A model generated the notes under the pieces. That model was not told where the DNA came from. It worked only from the letters and a program-made list of their open reading frames with translations, and did no database searches. Both the position numbers and the translations under genes were made by a program. A stretch of DNA of 26,356 nt from positions 1 through 26,356 of the forward strand of contig CAZAOG010000022.1 of the NCBI GenBank assembly GCA_964486645.1, in the 5' to 3' direction. The stretch's first letter is position 1. Each line of letters starts with the position of its first letter. Shown piece after piece: positions 1-8,119 of this stretch. Origin of the DNA: GCA-002790365 sp964486645. Its GTDB lineage: Bacteria; Bacteroidota; Ignavibacteria; Ignavibacteriales; Ignavibacteriaceae.

Positions 1-71
1 AAAGTACAACAGCGGGGGCTGAAGATCCGATATTATTCATTAAAAATTTTCAAACTTTATCCGCAGCTTAA
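1..71 (+). CDS. Probable 3' end of a gene cut by the window edge
   Basis: Reading from base 3, about 22 codons are open and end in TAA at 69-71; the last residues are IKNFQTLSAA. The mix of Ala, acidic and hydrophobic residues looks like real coding sequence. Too little is present to name the protein. A second frame starting at base 1 is also open, to the TAG at 115-117, but its product is basic and runs through the decamer repeats, so I consider it less likely. Confidence 0.35.
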   Translation, partial: STTAGAEDPILFIKNFQTLSAA

Positions 72-85
72 AAAAACTATAAATC

Positions 86-140
86 TCAGTGTCATTCAGT
101 GTCATAAAATAGATTAGAACTGATTAGTTCTGATTAGTTT
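86..140. repeat. Decamer-phased intergenic repeats
   Basis: The 10-mer TCAGTGTCAT occurs twice back to back (86-95, 96-105). After a short AT-rich spacer come three related 10-base units with GATTAG at their core (111-120, 121-130, 131-140). The last two differ only at the final base. No coding potential is evident. Confidence 0.6.
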
Positions 141-167
141 TCTCATACTTGAGAAATTCTTAAAATA

Positions 168-203
168 AAAAAGCCTTAAAACGAACTGTTTTAAGGCTTT
201 TTT
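168..203 (-). terminator. Rho-independent terminator after the tRNA pair
   Basis: A perfect 13-base inverted repeat (170-182 with 188-200) encloses the 5-base loop GAACT. A T-rich run follows the stem on the minus strand, and a T-run also follows it on the plus strand, so it could act in both directions. It lies just downstream of the minus-strand tRNA-Val gene and would end the two-tRNA transcript. Confidence 0.85.
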
Positions 204-205
204 CG

Positions 206-280
206 TGGGAGCTATAGGATTCGAACCTATGACCCCCTGCTTGTAAGGCAGGTGCTCTAAACCAACTGAGCTAAGCTCCC
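206..280 (-). tRNA. tRNA-Val (anticodon TAC)
   Basis: On the minus strand the gene folds as a full cloverleaf. The acceptor arms GGGAGCT and AGCTCCC pair perfectly, the T arm carries the TTCGAAT loop, and the 7-base anticodon loop is CTTACAA. The discriminator base is A and no CCA is encoded. It is 75 nt long, lies downstream of tRNA-Gly on the same strand, and is followed by a strong terminator, so the two are probably co-transcribed. Confidence 0.95.
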
Positions 281-346
281 AAAAATTTGAAGTACAAATA
301 TGTAATTTTTTTTTGAGCAATCAAAATTTTAAATAAATTTTATATG

Positions 347-419
347 AGCGAGCGACGGGGCTCGAACCCGCGACATCCAGCTTGGGAAGCTGATACTCTG
401 CCAACTGAGTTACGCTCGC
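347..419 (-). tRNA. tRNA-Gly (anticodon CCC)
   Basis: On the minus strand the acceptor arms GCGAGCG and CGCTCGC pair perfectly. The T arm is GCGGG-TTCGAGC-CCCGT and the anticodon loop is TTCCCAA, giving CCC (glycine). The discriminator is T, as usual for tRNA-Gly, and no CCA is encoded. It is the first gene of a two-tRNA minus-strand unit. Confidence 0.95.
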
Positions 420-448
420 ATTTCGCATTCAAAAATTAATTAACTTAA

Positions 449-454
449 ATTATA
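449..454 (-). promoter_or_regulatory. Possible -10 box for the tRNA-Gly/tRNA-Val unit
   Basis: A perfect TATAAT lies on the minus strand about 30 bases before the tRNA-Gly 5' end, leaving a leader of roughly 20 nt. No convincing -35 hexamer is visible 17 bases upstream. The call rests on the hexamer and its position only. Confidence 0.35.
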
Positions 455-537
455 TCTGCAATAGAATCTTATTTTATTTATTATTGATTAAACTTATTTT
501 TATCTTTATAAATAAATGTTTGAAAAAAAATTTTTCT

Positions 538-1182
538 ATGAATAACGAAAAGTTATCTGATCTTAGGGGCGAAGTTTATAACAAACAATTAATTGAATCG
601 GAAATTGATCCGGACCCTTTTAAACAGTTTTCTATTTGGATGAAAGATGCGTTGGACTCTGAAATCGTTCACGCAAATGCAATGACGCTTGCTACCGTAA
701 ACAAAATCGGCAAACCTTCGGCACGTACCGTGCTGCTGAAAGAATTAGATAATACAGGCTTTGTTTTTTATACAAATTACGAAAGCGATAAATCGCAGGA
801 ACTAAATGAAAATCCGAATGCATCATTGGTTTTTTATTGGAAGGAGTTTGAAAGACAAGTCAGAATAGAAGGCGCGGTTGAGAAAGTAAGCAAGCGGGAA
901 TCCGAGAAGTATTTTAAAAGCAGACCTTTGGAAAGTAAACTCGGTGCCTGGGCGTCAAAGCAAAGCGAAGTAATTCCTAATAGAGAATATCTTGTAAATA
1001 AATTCAACGAAGTAAAAGAAAAATTTAATGATTCTGAAATTCCGCTGCCTCCTTTTTGGGGAGGTTACCGCCTGCTGCCCGATGTCTTTGAATTTTGGCA
1101 GGGCAGGGAAATGAGGCTTCACGACAGAATAAAATATACAAAAGAAGAAAAAGGCTGGAGAATTGTTAGACTTTCTCCGTAA
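538..1182 (+). CDS. pdxH: Pyridoxamine 5'-phosphate oxidase
   Basis: FMN-dependent cytosolic enzyme that oxidises pyridoxine or pyridoxamine 5'-phosphate to pyridoxal 5'-phosphate, the last step of vitamin B6 salvage and of DXP-dependent synthesis. The 214-residue product matches the usual length (about 218 in E. coli). Visible family motifs: RTVLLK at 63-68 (FMN binding), a RPLESKLGAWASKQSE block mid-protein, and the C-terminal FWQGREMRLHDR block, where Arg193 and His195 sit at the substrate-phosphate positions, followed by GWRIVRLSP. A TTG at 484 would add 18 hydrophobic and Lys-rich residues unlike the family, so the ATG at 538 is chosen. The next gene starts 22 bases after the stop, so the two may share a transcript. 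Confidence 0.95.
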   Translation: MNNEKLSDLRGEVYNKQLIESEIDPDPFKQFSIWMKDALDSEIVHANAMTLATVNKIGKPSARTVLLKELDNTGFVFYTNYESDKSQELNENPNASLVFYWKEFERQVRIEGAVEKVSKRESEKYFKSRPLESKLGAWASKQSEVIPNREYLVNKFNEVKEKFNDSEIPLPPFWGGYRLLPDVFEFWQGREMRLHDRIKYTKEEKGWRIVRLSP

Positions 1183-1204
1183 TTTTAGAAAAAATATTTT
1201 AAGT

Positions 1205-1861
1205 ATGAAAAATTATATAAAAACAATTATTATCCTTTTTCTTATTACGGTTTCTTTATCCGCTCAAAATAAAAAACCGCTCAGATTAGTCCCCGTTGAC
1301 GAGAGCCGCAAAGACAGGTCGCTTGTTAAATTTAAAAATGATGTTTTAAAAGCTATCGATAAGAAAGATACAAGTTTTATTATATCCGTGTTGGATACCA
1401 ATATTCTAAATTCTTTCGGAGGGAACGGAGGCATACAGGAACTGCGGCAAATGTGGCAGATAGAAAATCCGAACTCAAGTTTATGGGTTGAACTTAAAAA
1501 AGTCTTTTCAATGGGCGGTACTTTTTTCGGAGTACATAATCATATGTTTGTACTGCCTTACATCTTTGGGAATTGGCCCGAAGATTATGATCCGTTTGGT
1601 TATGTAGCGGTCATTAAAAAAAATATATATTTAAGAGATAGCCCAACAGTAAAATCTAAAGTTATTAAAAAGTTAAGTTATGATATACTCGAGATCCTGG
1701 AGTCGGGAGTTGAAAAAGGCAAATGGAGTAAAGTGATGACTGCCGATAGTTTAGCGGGCTATGTTTATTCCGATTTTGTAAGAAGTCCGCTTGATTACAG
1801 GGCGATATTAAAAAAAGAAAACGGCAAATGGAAAATTATTTCGTTTGTTTCCGGCGATTAA
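1205..1861 (+). CDS. Secreted protein with C-terminal bacterial SH3-like domain
   Basis: A 218-residue protein of unknown specific role. The N-terminus has Lys residues, a hydrophobic stretch and SLSAQ, a typical SPI cleavage site with no lipobox, so export to the periplasm or beyond is expected. Residues about 133-192 resemble a bacterial SH3 domain: VIKKNIYLRDSPTVKSKVI, then a KWSKV strand and the AGYVYSDFV closing strand. Such domains often bind peptidoglycan peptides or act as protein-protein modules. The middle part (about 30-130) is not recognised. The ATG at 1205 is preferred over an upstream start at 1163 inside pdxH because it begins directly with the signal peptide. Confidence 0.75.
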   Translation: MKNYIKTIIILFLITVSLSAQNKKPLRLVPVDESRKDRSLVKFKNDVLKAIDKKDTSFIISVLDTNILNSFGGNGGIQELRQMWQIENPNSSLWVELKKVFSMGGTFFGVHNHMFVLPYIFGNWPEDYDPFGYVAVIKKNIYLRDSPTVKSKVIKKLSYDILEILESGVEKGKWSKVMTADSLAGYVYSDFVRSPLDYRAILKKENGKWKIISFVSGD

Positions 1862-2043
1862 AAAATCTTTATACAATAAATTACTTGCATCTAAATTAAA
1901 TAAACTTAATCTTGAACGGCAGAGCTATTTTTTATTTTAACTGCAGAAATTATGCTATTTAAAATTTCTCTTTCCCTGTTTATCTTCTCATCAACAATAA
2001 ATTCAATCAAAAAGATTTTCATCAAAAATTAAAAGGACTTAAT

Positions 2044-3327
2044 ATGCAAGAAAGATCAAAGTTCCCGCGCGTCTTTTGGGTGGCAAATTCAATTGAAGTA
2101 TTAGAACGGTTCGCTTATTACGGAATTTATTTGGGTTTTGGAATTTACCTTCAACAGCTCGGTTACTCCAAGGGTGACCTCGGTATTATTCAAAGCATAT
2201 TTTTGGCGTTATCGTATTTGATCCCTCTTTTTTCGGGTACGTTTGCAGATAAATACGGTTTCAAAAGAATGCTTTTAATTTCTTATTTGACTTACCTGCC
2301 TGCCATTCTATTGTTAATTATTACAAAATCTTTTTCCGGCATTGCCATTACTATGTTAACAATCGGATTTGCCGCAGGTATTTTTAAACCGCTTATTTCA
2401 GCTACCGTTAGAGTTACTACGGATTCAACAAACAAAACTTTGGGCTTCGGTATTTTCTATCAAATGGTTAACATCGGTGCGTCTTTTGGTCCGATTATTA
2501 TGGGAAAACTCAGGGGATGGTCGTGGGACTATGTTTTTTATACGGCGGCAATTTCAATTGGTATAATGTTTTTTGTTACACTTTTCTTTTATAAAGAACC
2601 GCCCCGTAATATTGAGGGCGTTACGTTAAAACAAAAATTTATCGACCTGCGCGAGGTGCTTTCCGATAAAAAGTTTATGCTGTTTATTATTTTGTTGGGA
2701 GTATTCTTCTGGCTGCCGTTTTGGGCTTTCTTCAACGTGTTAGCAGTTTATATCAACGATTATCTCAATACGGCATCTCTGTATCAAAGTGTTAGGTCTG
2801 TTTTGGGTGCAGGAATAACAAGTATAATATCTAATAATACGGACGGTGTTTGGAAAATTAATGCCGAAGCTATTGCCAATACAGGTTATATAATTATCAT
2901 TTTCCAAATATTTATTTCAAAAACTTTTGAAAAACGACCTGCTATTCCTTCGTTTTTATTGGGACTTTTTATTGTCTCCTTAGCGTTTGTTGTACTCGGT
3001 TTATCGGTTATTTCGTTTAATAGCCTTGTATTCTTAGGAGTCTTTTTGTTTGCCATCGGAGAGATGATATCTTCACCGAGAATACAGGAATATATTATGT
3101 GGATTGCCCCCAAAGAAAAAGCAGGGCTATACATGGGCGCTAATTTTTTGGCTACTTTTATAGGAGCTACGTTAAGCGGGATTTATACGGGACTGATGGG
3201 TACGTTTGAGAATACCGGTCATCCCGAGTATTTAATGTATACGCTTACCTTGCATATAATTCTGGGTATCGCAGCAATTTTTATTTTTACCAAAACACTC
3301 GGAGGGTTTAAGGAACTTGAACATTAA
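2044..3327 (+). CDS. MFS transporter of the POT/PTR (proton-coupled peptide) type
   Basis: A 427-residue inner-membrane protein with about 12 hydrophobic helices. The first helix carries E18-xx-E21-R22-F-x-Y25-Y26-G27, the ExxERFxYYG proton-coupling signature of the POT family. An MFS loop motif, GTFADKYGFKR, follows helix 2. Late in the protein GEMISSPRIQEY resembles the POT 'GE..SP' block. In known members these residues couple H+ to uptake of di- and tripeptides, though some relatives carry other solutes. The protein is shorter than classic POT members (about 450-500), so it is a divergent or compact member and its substrate is uncertain. An AAAGGA-type ribosome site lies just before the ATG. 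It is transcribed alone. Confidence 0.8.
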   Translation: MQERSKFPRVFWVANSIEVLERFAYYGIYLGFGIYLQQLGYSKGDLGIIQSIFLALSYLIPLFSGTFADKYGFKRMLLISYLTYLPAILLLIITKSFSGIAITMLTIGFAAGIFKPLISATVRVTTDSTNKTLGFGIFYQMVNIGASFGPIIMGKLRGWSWDYVFYTAAISIGIMFFVTLFFYKEPPRNIEGVTLKQKFIDLREVLSDKKFMLFIILLGVFFWLPFWAFFNVLAVYINDYLNTASLYQSVRSVLGAGITSIISNNTDGVWKINAEAIANTGYIIIIFQIFISKTFEKRPAIPSFLLGLFIVSLAFVVLGLSVISFNSLVFLGVFLFAIGEMISSPRIQEYIMWIAPKEKAGLYMGANFLATFIGATLSGIYTGLMGTFENTGHPEYLMYTLTLHIILGIAAIFIFTKTLGGFKELEH

Positions 3328-3358
3328 AAGATGGTGGTGTCTTTTTAAAATATATATG

Positions 3359-3428
3359 GAACACGGATAACGCGGATTTTACGGATTAACGCGGATAAAA
3401 TCCCCGAAAATCTGTTTGATCCGCGTTC
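3359..3428. repeat. Palindromic intergenic repeat built from CGCGGAT units
   Basis: The outer arms GAACACGGAT and ATCCGCGTTC are inverted with one mismatch. Inside lie two exact copies of AACGCGGAT (3369-3377, 3388-3396) and a partial ACGGAT copy, spaced about 10 bases apart. The element sits between the convergent MFS and EamA genes. It resembles dispersed 'CACGGATTAACGCGGAT' spacer repeats I recall from related genomes; no genome comparison was possible here. Confidence 0.6.
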
Positions 3429-3484
3429 GATTCATAAATTAAAAAACTGAGATTAATTTTATTTCCGGTTTTACCCAAAAAAAA

Positions 3485-4351
3485 TTATAAATAATTTTTA
3501 AACCTTGCTTTCATTACCGCCGATTGTTGAATAATTGCCCGCAGTGAAACCGTGATTAAAATAATTACGCCGCCAATTACTGCCATTAAGGAGGGTACTT
3601 CTCCATAGCCTATTAAAACCCAAAAAGGATTTAGCACCGGTTCTATCATTGATATAAGCGAAGCTTCAACGGCAAGAACTCTTTTCAATCCGTATGCAAA
3701 AATTATATATGCCGCACCTACTTGAAAAATTCCTAAATAAGAAACCATTAAAAAATTTGAGACCGAAATAGTATCCAATTTAAATATAGAATAAGCGGAA
3801 ATTAAAACGACAAGAATATTCCCGTAAAATATTGAAACGAATTGATGCTCTTTTTTATTTTTCCGCATTCCGAGTAAAAATGCCGCGAAGGCAACTCCGG
3901 ATAATAGTGCAATAATGTTGCCGTAAAAATTTCCGGAAGAAAGCCTGCCGGTAAAAAATAAGGTTAACCCGATAAAACAAACTGCAATTGTGATGATATT
4001 AATTTTTTCATACTTGGTTTTATTTATCAGCGGTTCAAAAATTAATACGTAAATCGGAGCTGTGTATTGAAGAAAAACCGCATTGGCTGCCGTTGTTGTT
4101 TTAGTTGCAATAACATATAGGATAAGAACCGCGGCATAAAATCCGGCGTTTACGAAAGTAAATAAGTTTACTTTTAACAGTGCTTTTTTGAAAACAATAA
4201 GAAAAACAAATGCAGCGAACAAACATCTGAAAAAAGAGATCTGCATTGATGAGAGGGTTGTGAGTTTTATAAAAATTCCGCCTGTGCTCCATAAAATGGC
4301 GGCAATTACAATCGCTATAAGTCCTTTTTGGTGTTCGGGTAAATTTTTCAA
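3485..4351 (-). CDS. EamA-family (drug/metabolite transporter superfamily) permease
   Basis: A 288-residue inner-membrane protein with about ten hydrophobic helices in two homologous halves, the EamA layout of the DMT superfamily. The first helix has the typical AAILWSTGGIFIK pattern. The second half ends with the ASLISMIEPVLNPFWVLIGYGE block, where the conserved EP lies in the ninth helix. Members export or import amino acids, nucleosides or metabolites, so no substrate can be assigned. The start is a TTG: a stop codon lies directly upstream in frame and the next ATG (residue 36) would remove the first helix. It converges on the MFS gene across the repeat-bearing spacer and diverges from the deacetylase operon. 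Confidence 0.85.
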   Translation of the reverse strand: MKNLPEHQKGLIAIVIAAILWSTGGIFIKLTTLSSMQISFFRCLFAAFVFLIVFKKALLKVNLFTFVNAGFYAAVLILYVIATKTTTAANAVFLQYTAPIYVLIFEPLINKTKYEKINIITIAVCFIGLTLFFTGRLSSGNFYGNIIALLSGVAFAAFLLGMRKNKKEHQFVSIFYGNILVVLISAYSIFKLDTISVSNFLMVSYLGIFQVGAAYIIFAYGLKRVLAVEASLISMIEPVLNPFWVLIGYGEVPSLMAVIGGVIILITVSLRAIIQQSAVMKARFKNYL

Positions 4352-4587
4352 TTAAATTTTAATTATTATTTATTTTAAAATAGTGAGCAACTTTGTAAAA
4401 TCAATAATAAATATCAATTATATTTACCATTAATGATTTCTGTAAGATTGATGATCCGGTTTGACTGATATTTTCTCGGTAAATAAAAGTGAAGTTCTAA
4501 AGTAAATTTAGAATAACGCGATTAAAATTATTGAAGATAAATATAATTTTTCAGATGTCTTAATTTAAAATATATTTAGAGCTTTTA

Positions 4588-5223
4588 GTGAAATTTCAGT
4601 ACGATCCGCCGTTATTAGTAAAAAAAGTTTTTAACAACTTTTTGTGGGAGACAAGTAATAGTCAGATACTTCTTACTTTTGATGACGGGCCTAATTACGG
4701 AACAACAGAAGAATTGTTGGAATTGTTAAAAGAAAAAAATATAAAAGCGCTGTTTTTCTGTCTGGGTGAAAATGTTAGCAAATATCCCGGTCTCTGTCAA
4801 AGAATTATTGACGAAGGACATACTATCGGGAATCACACTTACAGTCACAAAAAATTAAACGAAACCGATAGAGAAGAAATCGACCGCGAAATATCAAGAA
4901 CAAATATTTTGCTGAAGGAAAGATTTAATTACCATGTAAAATACTTCAGACCTCCGCACGGGAGATTTACTTTTTCGACTAATAAAATTTTAAAAAAACA
5001 CAAGCTTAAAAATGTAATGTGGTCGCTTTTAACTTGGGATTACAAAGGCGATTTCAAGGTCGTGGAAAAATCAATATCAAAGTATATCAAAAAAAATTCT
5101 ATTGTGGTGCTTCACGACAGTGATAAAACGAAAAAAATACTTTTAGATTCCGTAAATTTAATTATCGAAGAAGCGAAAAAAAGAAATTACAATATTGGAG
5201 AACCTGGCAATTGTTTGAAATAA
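4588..5223 (+). CDS. Polysaccharide deacetylase (NodB-homology, CE4)
   Basis: A 211-residue metal-dependent carbohydrate esterase of the CE4 family, which removes N- or O-acetyl groups from glycans such as peptidoglycan or chitin-like polymers. CE4 motifs run in order: TFDDGP at 30-35 (Asp32 base, Asp33 metal ligand), HTYSH at 83-87 (His83 and His87 metal ligands), RPPHGR at 121-126, LLTWDYKG at 147-154, and LHD at 175-177 (catalytic His176). All key residues are present. There is no signal peptide or membrane anchor, so it acts in the cytosol unless it is carried by partners. Translation starts at GTG. It opens a tightly packed operon and overlaps the next gene by 13 bases. Confidence 0.9.
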   Translation: MKFQYDPPLLVKKVFNNFLWETSNSQILLTFDDGPNYGTTEELLELLKEKNIKALFFCLGENVSKYPGLCQRIIDEGHTIGNHTYSHKKLNETDREEIDREISRTNILLKERFNYHVKYFRPPHGRFTFSTNKILKKHKLKNVMWSLLTWDYKGDFKVVEKSISKYIKKNSIVVLHDSDKTKKILLDSVNLIIEEAKKRNYNIGEPGNCLK

Positions 5224-6302
5224 TCTTTCTCATAATAATAATCGGATATTTTTTACAGTCGTTTATTTATGCGGTCGGTGTACAGAAAAAATTTCCTACT
5301 ATAGATGAAGATGAATTATTGACCTCCACCGTAATAGTCGCGGCACGAAACGAAGAGAAGAACATTTTAAGATGTTTGGAGTCTTTGGACAAATTGGTTT
5401 ACCCGGAAGGAAAATTAGAGATTATAATTGTCGATGACCGGTCAACCGACAACACCGGAAACATTGTTGATGATTTTATAAAAGATAAGCCGAAATTCAA
5501 AAAAGTAATAAGCAAGGAAGAGAAGGGGAAATTAAGAGGGAAAACAAATGCATTGGCATCCGGTATCGAAGCTGCAGAAGGTGAAATCATTTTAACAACC
5601 GACGCCGATTGTATCGTCCCTCCAACTTGGGCATTAAGGACCGCGTCTTATTACAAAGAAAATGTTGCCATGGTGAACGGCTTTACAACGCAAACCGCCC
5701 ACGGCAACTTCGACGGAATGCAGAGTATTGATTTTATATATCTTTTAATGATTGCCTCAAGCACAATTAATTTGGGTAAACCTATAAGCTGTATCGGTAA
5801 TAATATGTCGTATTTGAAGAAAGCATATTTGGAAATCGGCGGGTACGAGGCATTGCCTTTCAGCGTTACGGAAGATTTCAACTTGCTTATGGCTATATAT
5901 AAACTCGGCAAGTATAAAATTATTTATCCCCTTGATAAAGCAACATTGGTTACTTCACTGCCTTGCAAAAATATTAAAGCATTGTACAGACAGAAAAAAC
6001 GCTGGGCTGTAGGCGGACTCGGTGTCCCCCTTAGAGGGTTTATGATTTTAATAAACGGGTATTTAACATATCTCGGTATGTTATTGCTGCCTTTCTTTTA
6101 CTCGCCGCTATTTTTATATTTAGTAATATTTAAGATAGCAATTGATTTTTTTATTTTATATCCGATTCACAAACGGCTGGGCATTGAAAAAAATATGAAA
6201 TACTTTTTTACGGCTGAAATATACTTTACGGTTTATGTACTGGCTCTTCCTTTTTTGGTAGCCTTTAACAGAAAAGTAAGATGGAAAGGGAGAGAATTTT
6301 AA
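5211..6302 (+). CDS. Membrane-bound family 2 glycosyltransferase
   Basis: A 363-residue inner-membrane GT-A glycosyltransferase. One N-terminal helix (about 2-24) is followed by the catalytic domain: nucleotide-binding Asp75-Asp76, DADC with Asp131 and Asp133 (the DxD metal site), TED at 220-222 (catalytic Asp222), and Q261-xx-R264-W265, the QxxRW motif of processive transferases. Two or three helices close the C-terminus. Relatives make polymers such as poly-N-acetylglucosamine or glycolipids, and pairing with a CE4 deacetylase recalls PgaC/PgaB-type systems, though that is inference. The start is TTG at 5211, with GGAG 10 bases upstream inside the deacetylase gene. The stop overlaps the next start as TAATG. 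Confidence 0.88.
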   Translation: MFEIIFLIIIIGYFLQSFIYAVGVQKKFPTIDEDELLTSTVIVAARNEEKNILRCLESLDKLVYPEGKLEIIIVDDRSTDNTGNIVDDFIKDKPKFKKVISKEEKGKLRGKTNALASGIEAAEGEIILTTDADCIVPPTWALRTASYYKENVAMVNGFTTQTAHGNFDGMQSIDFIYLLMIASSTINLGKPISCIGNNMSYLKKAYLEIGGYEALPFSVTEDFNLLMAIYKLGKYKIIYPLDKATLVTSLPCKNIKALYRQKKRWAVGGLGVPLRGFMILINGYLTYLGMLLLPFFYSPLFLYLVIFKIAIDFFILYPIHKRLGIEKNMKYFFTAEIYFTVYVLALPFLVAFNRKVRWKGREF

Positions 6303-7294
6303 TGCTGCTTCTTTGTAATTATTATGTTACGTATCGCTGCAATGCCTATTGCGAGTTTTGCCATTTCGGTGCTCACGAAAATTTTGCGGATACCCCTTTT
6401 GCCGATTTAAAAACTTTTAAGGATAATATAAAACAATTATCCGATCTCGGCGTTAAGTTCTTGGATTTAACAGGCGGAGAACCTCTGTTAAATAAAGATA
6501 TTCATCTGATGGCGGAATATGCCAAGCAGTGTAAAATGCAGACAAGCATAACATCCAACGGTTTACTCTACCCCAAATTTGCCGAAAAGCTTGCCGGTAA
6601 AGTGGACCTTCTGCACTTTTCTTTGGATTCGCCCGACGAGGATGAACACAACAAAATCAGAAAAGTGGATTGTTATAAGTTTGTCTTAAAAAGTTTGGAC
6701 ATCGCCGGATCATTGGGACAGTTTCCCGATATTTTGTTTACCGTTACAAACGATACATACAAAAAACTTCCCCGTATGTACGAAATATCAAAACAACGCG
6801 GACTTATGCTCATCGTCAATCCGGTTTTTTCATATTTCGGAAATCCCGGGTTAAGCGAACAAGCAATTGATTATATCGAAAAATTCTGTTCCGGTAAAAT
6901 GGATATTTATCTGAATCAAGGATTTATGAAGTTAAGACGCGACGGGGGCAATGACATAAATAATCCAAAATGCAAAGCGGTCTCAAGGGTAATCGTTATT
7001 TCTCCGTACAACGAAATTATTCTGCCATGTTATCATTTCGGAAGTGAAAAAATAAAAATAGACAGACCGATTAGGGAAATAAGGGAGTCGGAAAAGATAT
7101 CGCATTTCAAAAAAATGGAAGGTCGTTTTGATTTTTGTCAAGGCTGCACCGTTAACTGTTATTTTGAACCTTCATTCTTTTTCCCTACAAATTTGTATGC
7201 GATTTCAAGTTTAACATCAAAATTTAAATACAGTTATAATAAATTTGTAAAGCAGAAAATTAAAAAACTCAGACATTATAACGGAATAAAGTAA
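6302..7294 (+). CDS. Radical SAM enzyme with SPASM/Twitch-like C-terminal cysteines
   Basis: A 330-residue cytosolic iron-sulfur enzyme. C13-xxx-C17-xx-C20 is the [4Fe-4S] cluster motif that cleaves S-adenosylmethionine to the 5'-deoxyadenosyl radical. G58-G-E-P61 binds the SAM amino group, and SLDSPDEDEHNKIR is a typical later strand. The C-terminal part has Cys224, Cys243, Cys279, Cys282 and Cys286, which could hold a second cluster as in SPASM or Twitch domains. The substrate is unknown, but its place between a glycosyltransferase and an outer-membrane barrel suggests a sugar, lipid or peptide of the envelope. The ATG in the TAATG overlap at 6302 is chosen over the ATG at 6281 because a GGGAGAG ribosome site precedes it. 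Confidence 0.85.
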   Translation: MLLLCNYYVTYRCNAYCEFCHFGAHENFADTPFADLKTFKDNIKQLSDLGVKFLDLTGGEPLLNKDIHLMAEYAKQCKMQTSITSNGLLYPKFAEKLAGKVDLLHFSLDSPDEDEHNKIRKVDCYKFVLKSLDIAGSLGQFPDILFTVTNDTYKKLPRMYEISKQRGLMLIVNPVFSYFGNPGLSEQAIDYIEKFCSGKMDIYLNQGFMKLRRDGGNDINNPKCKAVSRVIVISPYNEIILPCYHFGSEKIKIDRPIREIRESEKISHFKKMEGRFDFCQGCTVNCYFEPSFFFPTNLYAISSLTSKFKYSYNKFVKQKIKKLRHYNGIK

Positions 7295-8119
7295 ATGCGG
7301 AAATTCATTCCTTTAATTTTAATATTTTTTACGGTTCAATCTTATTCACAGTCAAAAACAGAATGGTTCCCCAAGGGATTAAACATTCAACCGTTCACTG
7401 CAAATTTTCTGGAACCGAAAGCCGGTTTTTCTTATTTATTGGGTAAGAGCAATATAAGACTGGATATCGGTACTTCCGCCGATGTTTTAAGGATTAAAAG
7501 CCAAGATAAAATAATTTCTTTCGGAGTAGACCTTTTTACCTACACACGTCTGCGAAGCGAGAAAAATTTCAAATTTCCGGTAGAGACTACCGATTTTTAT
7601 TTCGGCGTGAACTACGCACAAAGATTTATCCGGGGCAGTAATGAATACGGATTCAGATTCAGATTTGCGCATATCAGCACGCATCTTGTTGACGGCAGCT
7701 TTGACCAAAACGGTAATTTATGGAGAAACGGTAGAGTTCCGATTGTTTACAGCAGAGAATTTTTTGAGCTTATGCCGTTTTACAGAATAAATGGATTTCG
7801 TGTTTATGCCGGTGTTACTTATCTTTTCCACACTCTGCCTGCGAACATAAGCAAAGGAATTTATCAAATCGGGTTGGATAATTATTTTACATCCTTTCCT
7901 TCAAAAGCTTTTACGCCTTTTATCGCGTACGATTTCAAACTCTCGAAGATTGATAAATTTACCGGCAACAATATTTTATCTGCAGGATTGAAATTCGGCA
8001 AGTACAACGAAAAAGGTTTCAGAATTTCGGTCTCATACTATTCGGGTAAAAGCGTACACGGACAGTTATTCGATTTAAATGAAAATTATTTTACACTCGG
8101 TTTTAACATGGATTTATAA
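7295..8119 (+). CDS. DUF1207-like outer-membrane beta-barrel protein
   Basis: A 274-residue protein with a signal peptide ending near SYSQS (SPI type). The rest is rich in alternating aromatic strands and ends in a strand closing with MDL, as expected for an outer-membrane barrel. Several spots recall DUF1207 proteins: the WFPKGL start, PFTANFLEPKAGFSY, and RFAHISTHLVDG, which matches the family's HxSSHLGDE-type motif with His126 and His130, followed by the YSREF segment. The match is from memory of the family pattern and is moderate. The gene starts directly after the radical SAM stop codon, so it is co-translated in the same operon. Its molecular role is unknown. Confidence 0.6.
   Translation: MRKFIPLILIFFTVQSYSQSKTEWFPKGLNIQPFTANFLEPKAGFSYLLGKSNIRLDIGTSADVLRIKSQDKIISFGVDLFTYTRLRSEKNFKFPVETTDFYFGVNYAQRFIRGSNEYGFRFRFAHISTHLVDGSFDQNGNLWRNGRVPIVYSREFFELMPFYRINGFRVYAGVTYLFHTLPANISKGIYQIGLDNYFTSFPSKAFTPFIAYDFKLSKIDKFTGNNILSAGLKFGKYNEKGFRISVSYYSGKSVHGQLFDLNENYFTLGFNMDL

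Noticed and set aside
484..537. Upstream TTG start for pdxH
   Set aside because: The added 18 residues are hydrophobic and Lys-rich, do not match the family, and the ATG at 538 gives the normal length.
1163..1204. Earlier start of the SH3-like protein inside pdxH
   Set aside because: It would put 14 residues ahead of a clear signal peptide; the ATG at 1205 starts it directly.
3480..3500. AAAAATTAT/ATAATTTTT palindrome at the EamA gene end
   Set aside because: An all-A/T palindrome in such an AT-rich genome is likely by chance and overlaps coding sequence.
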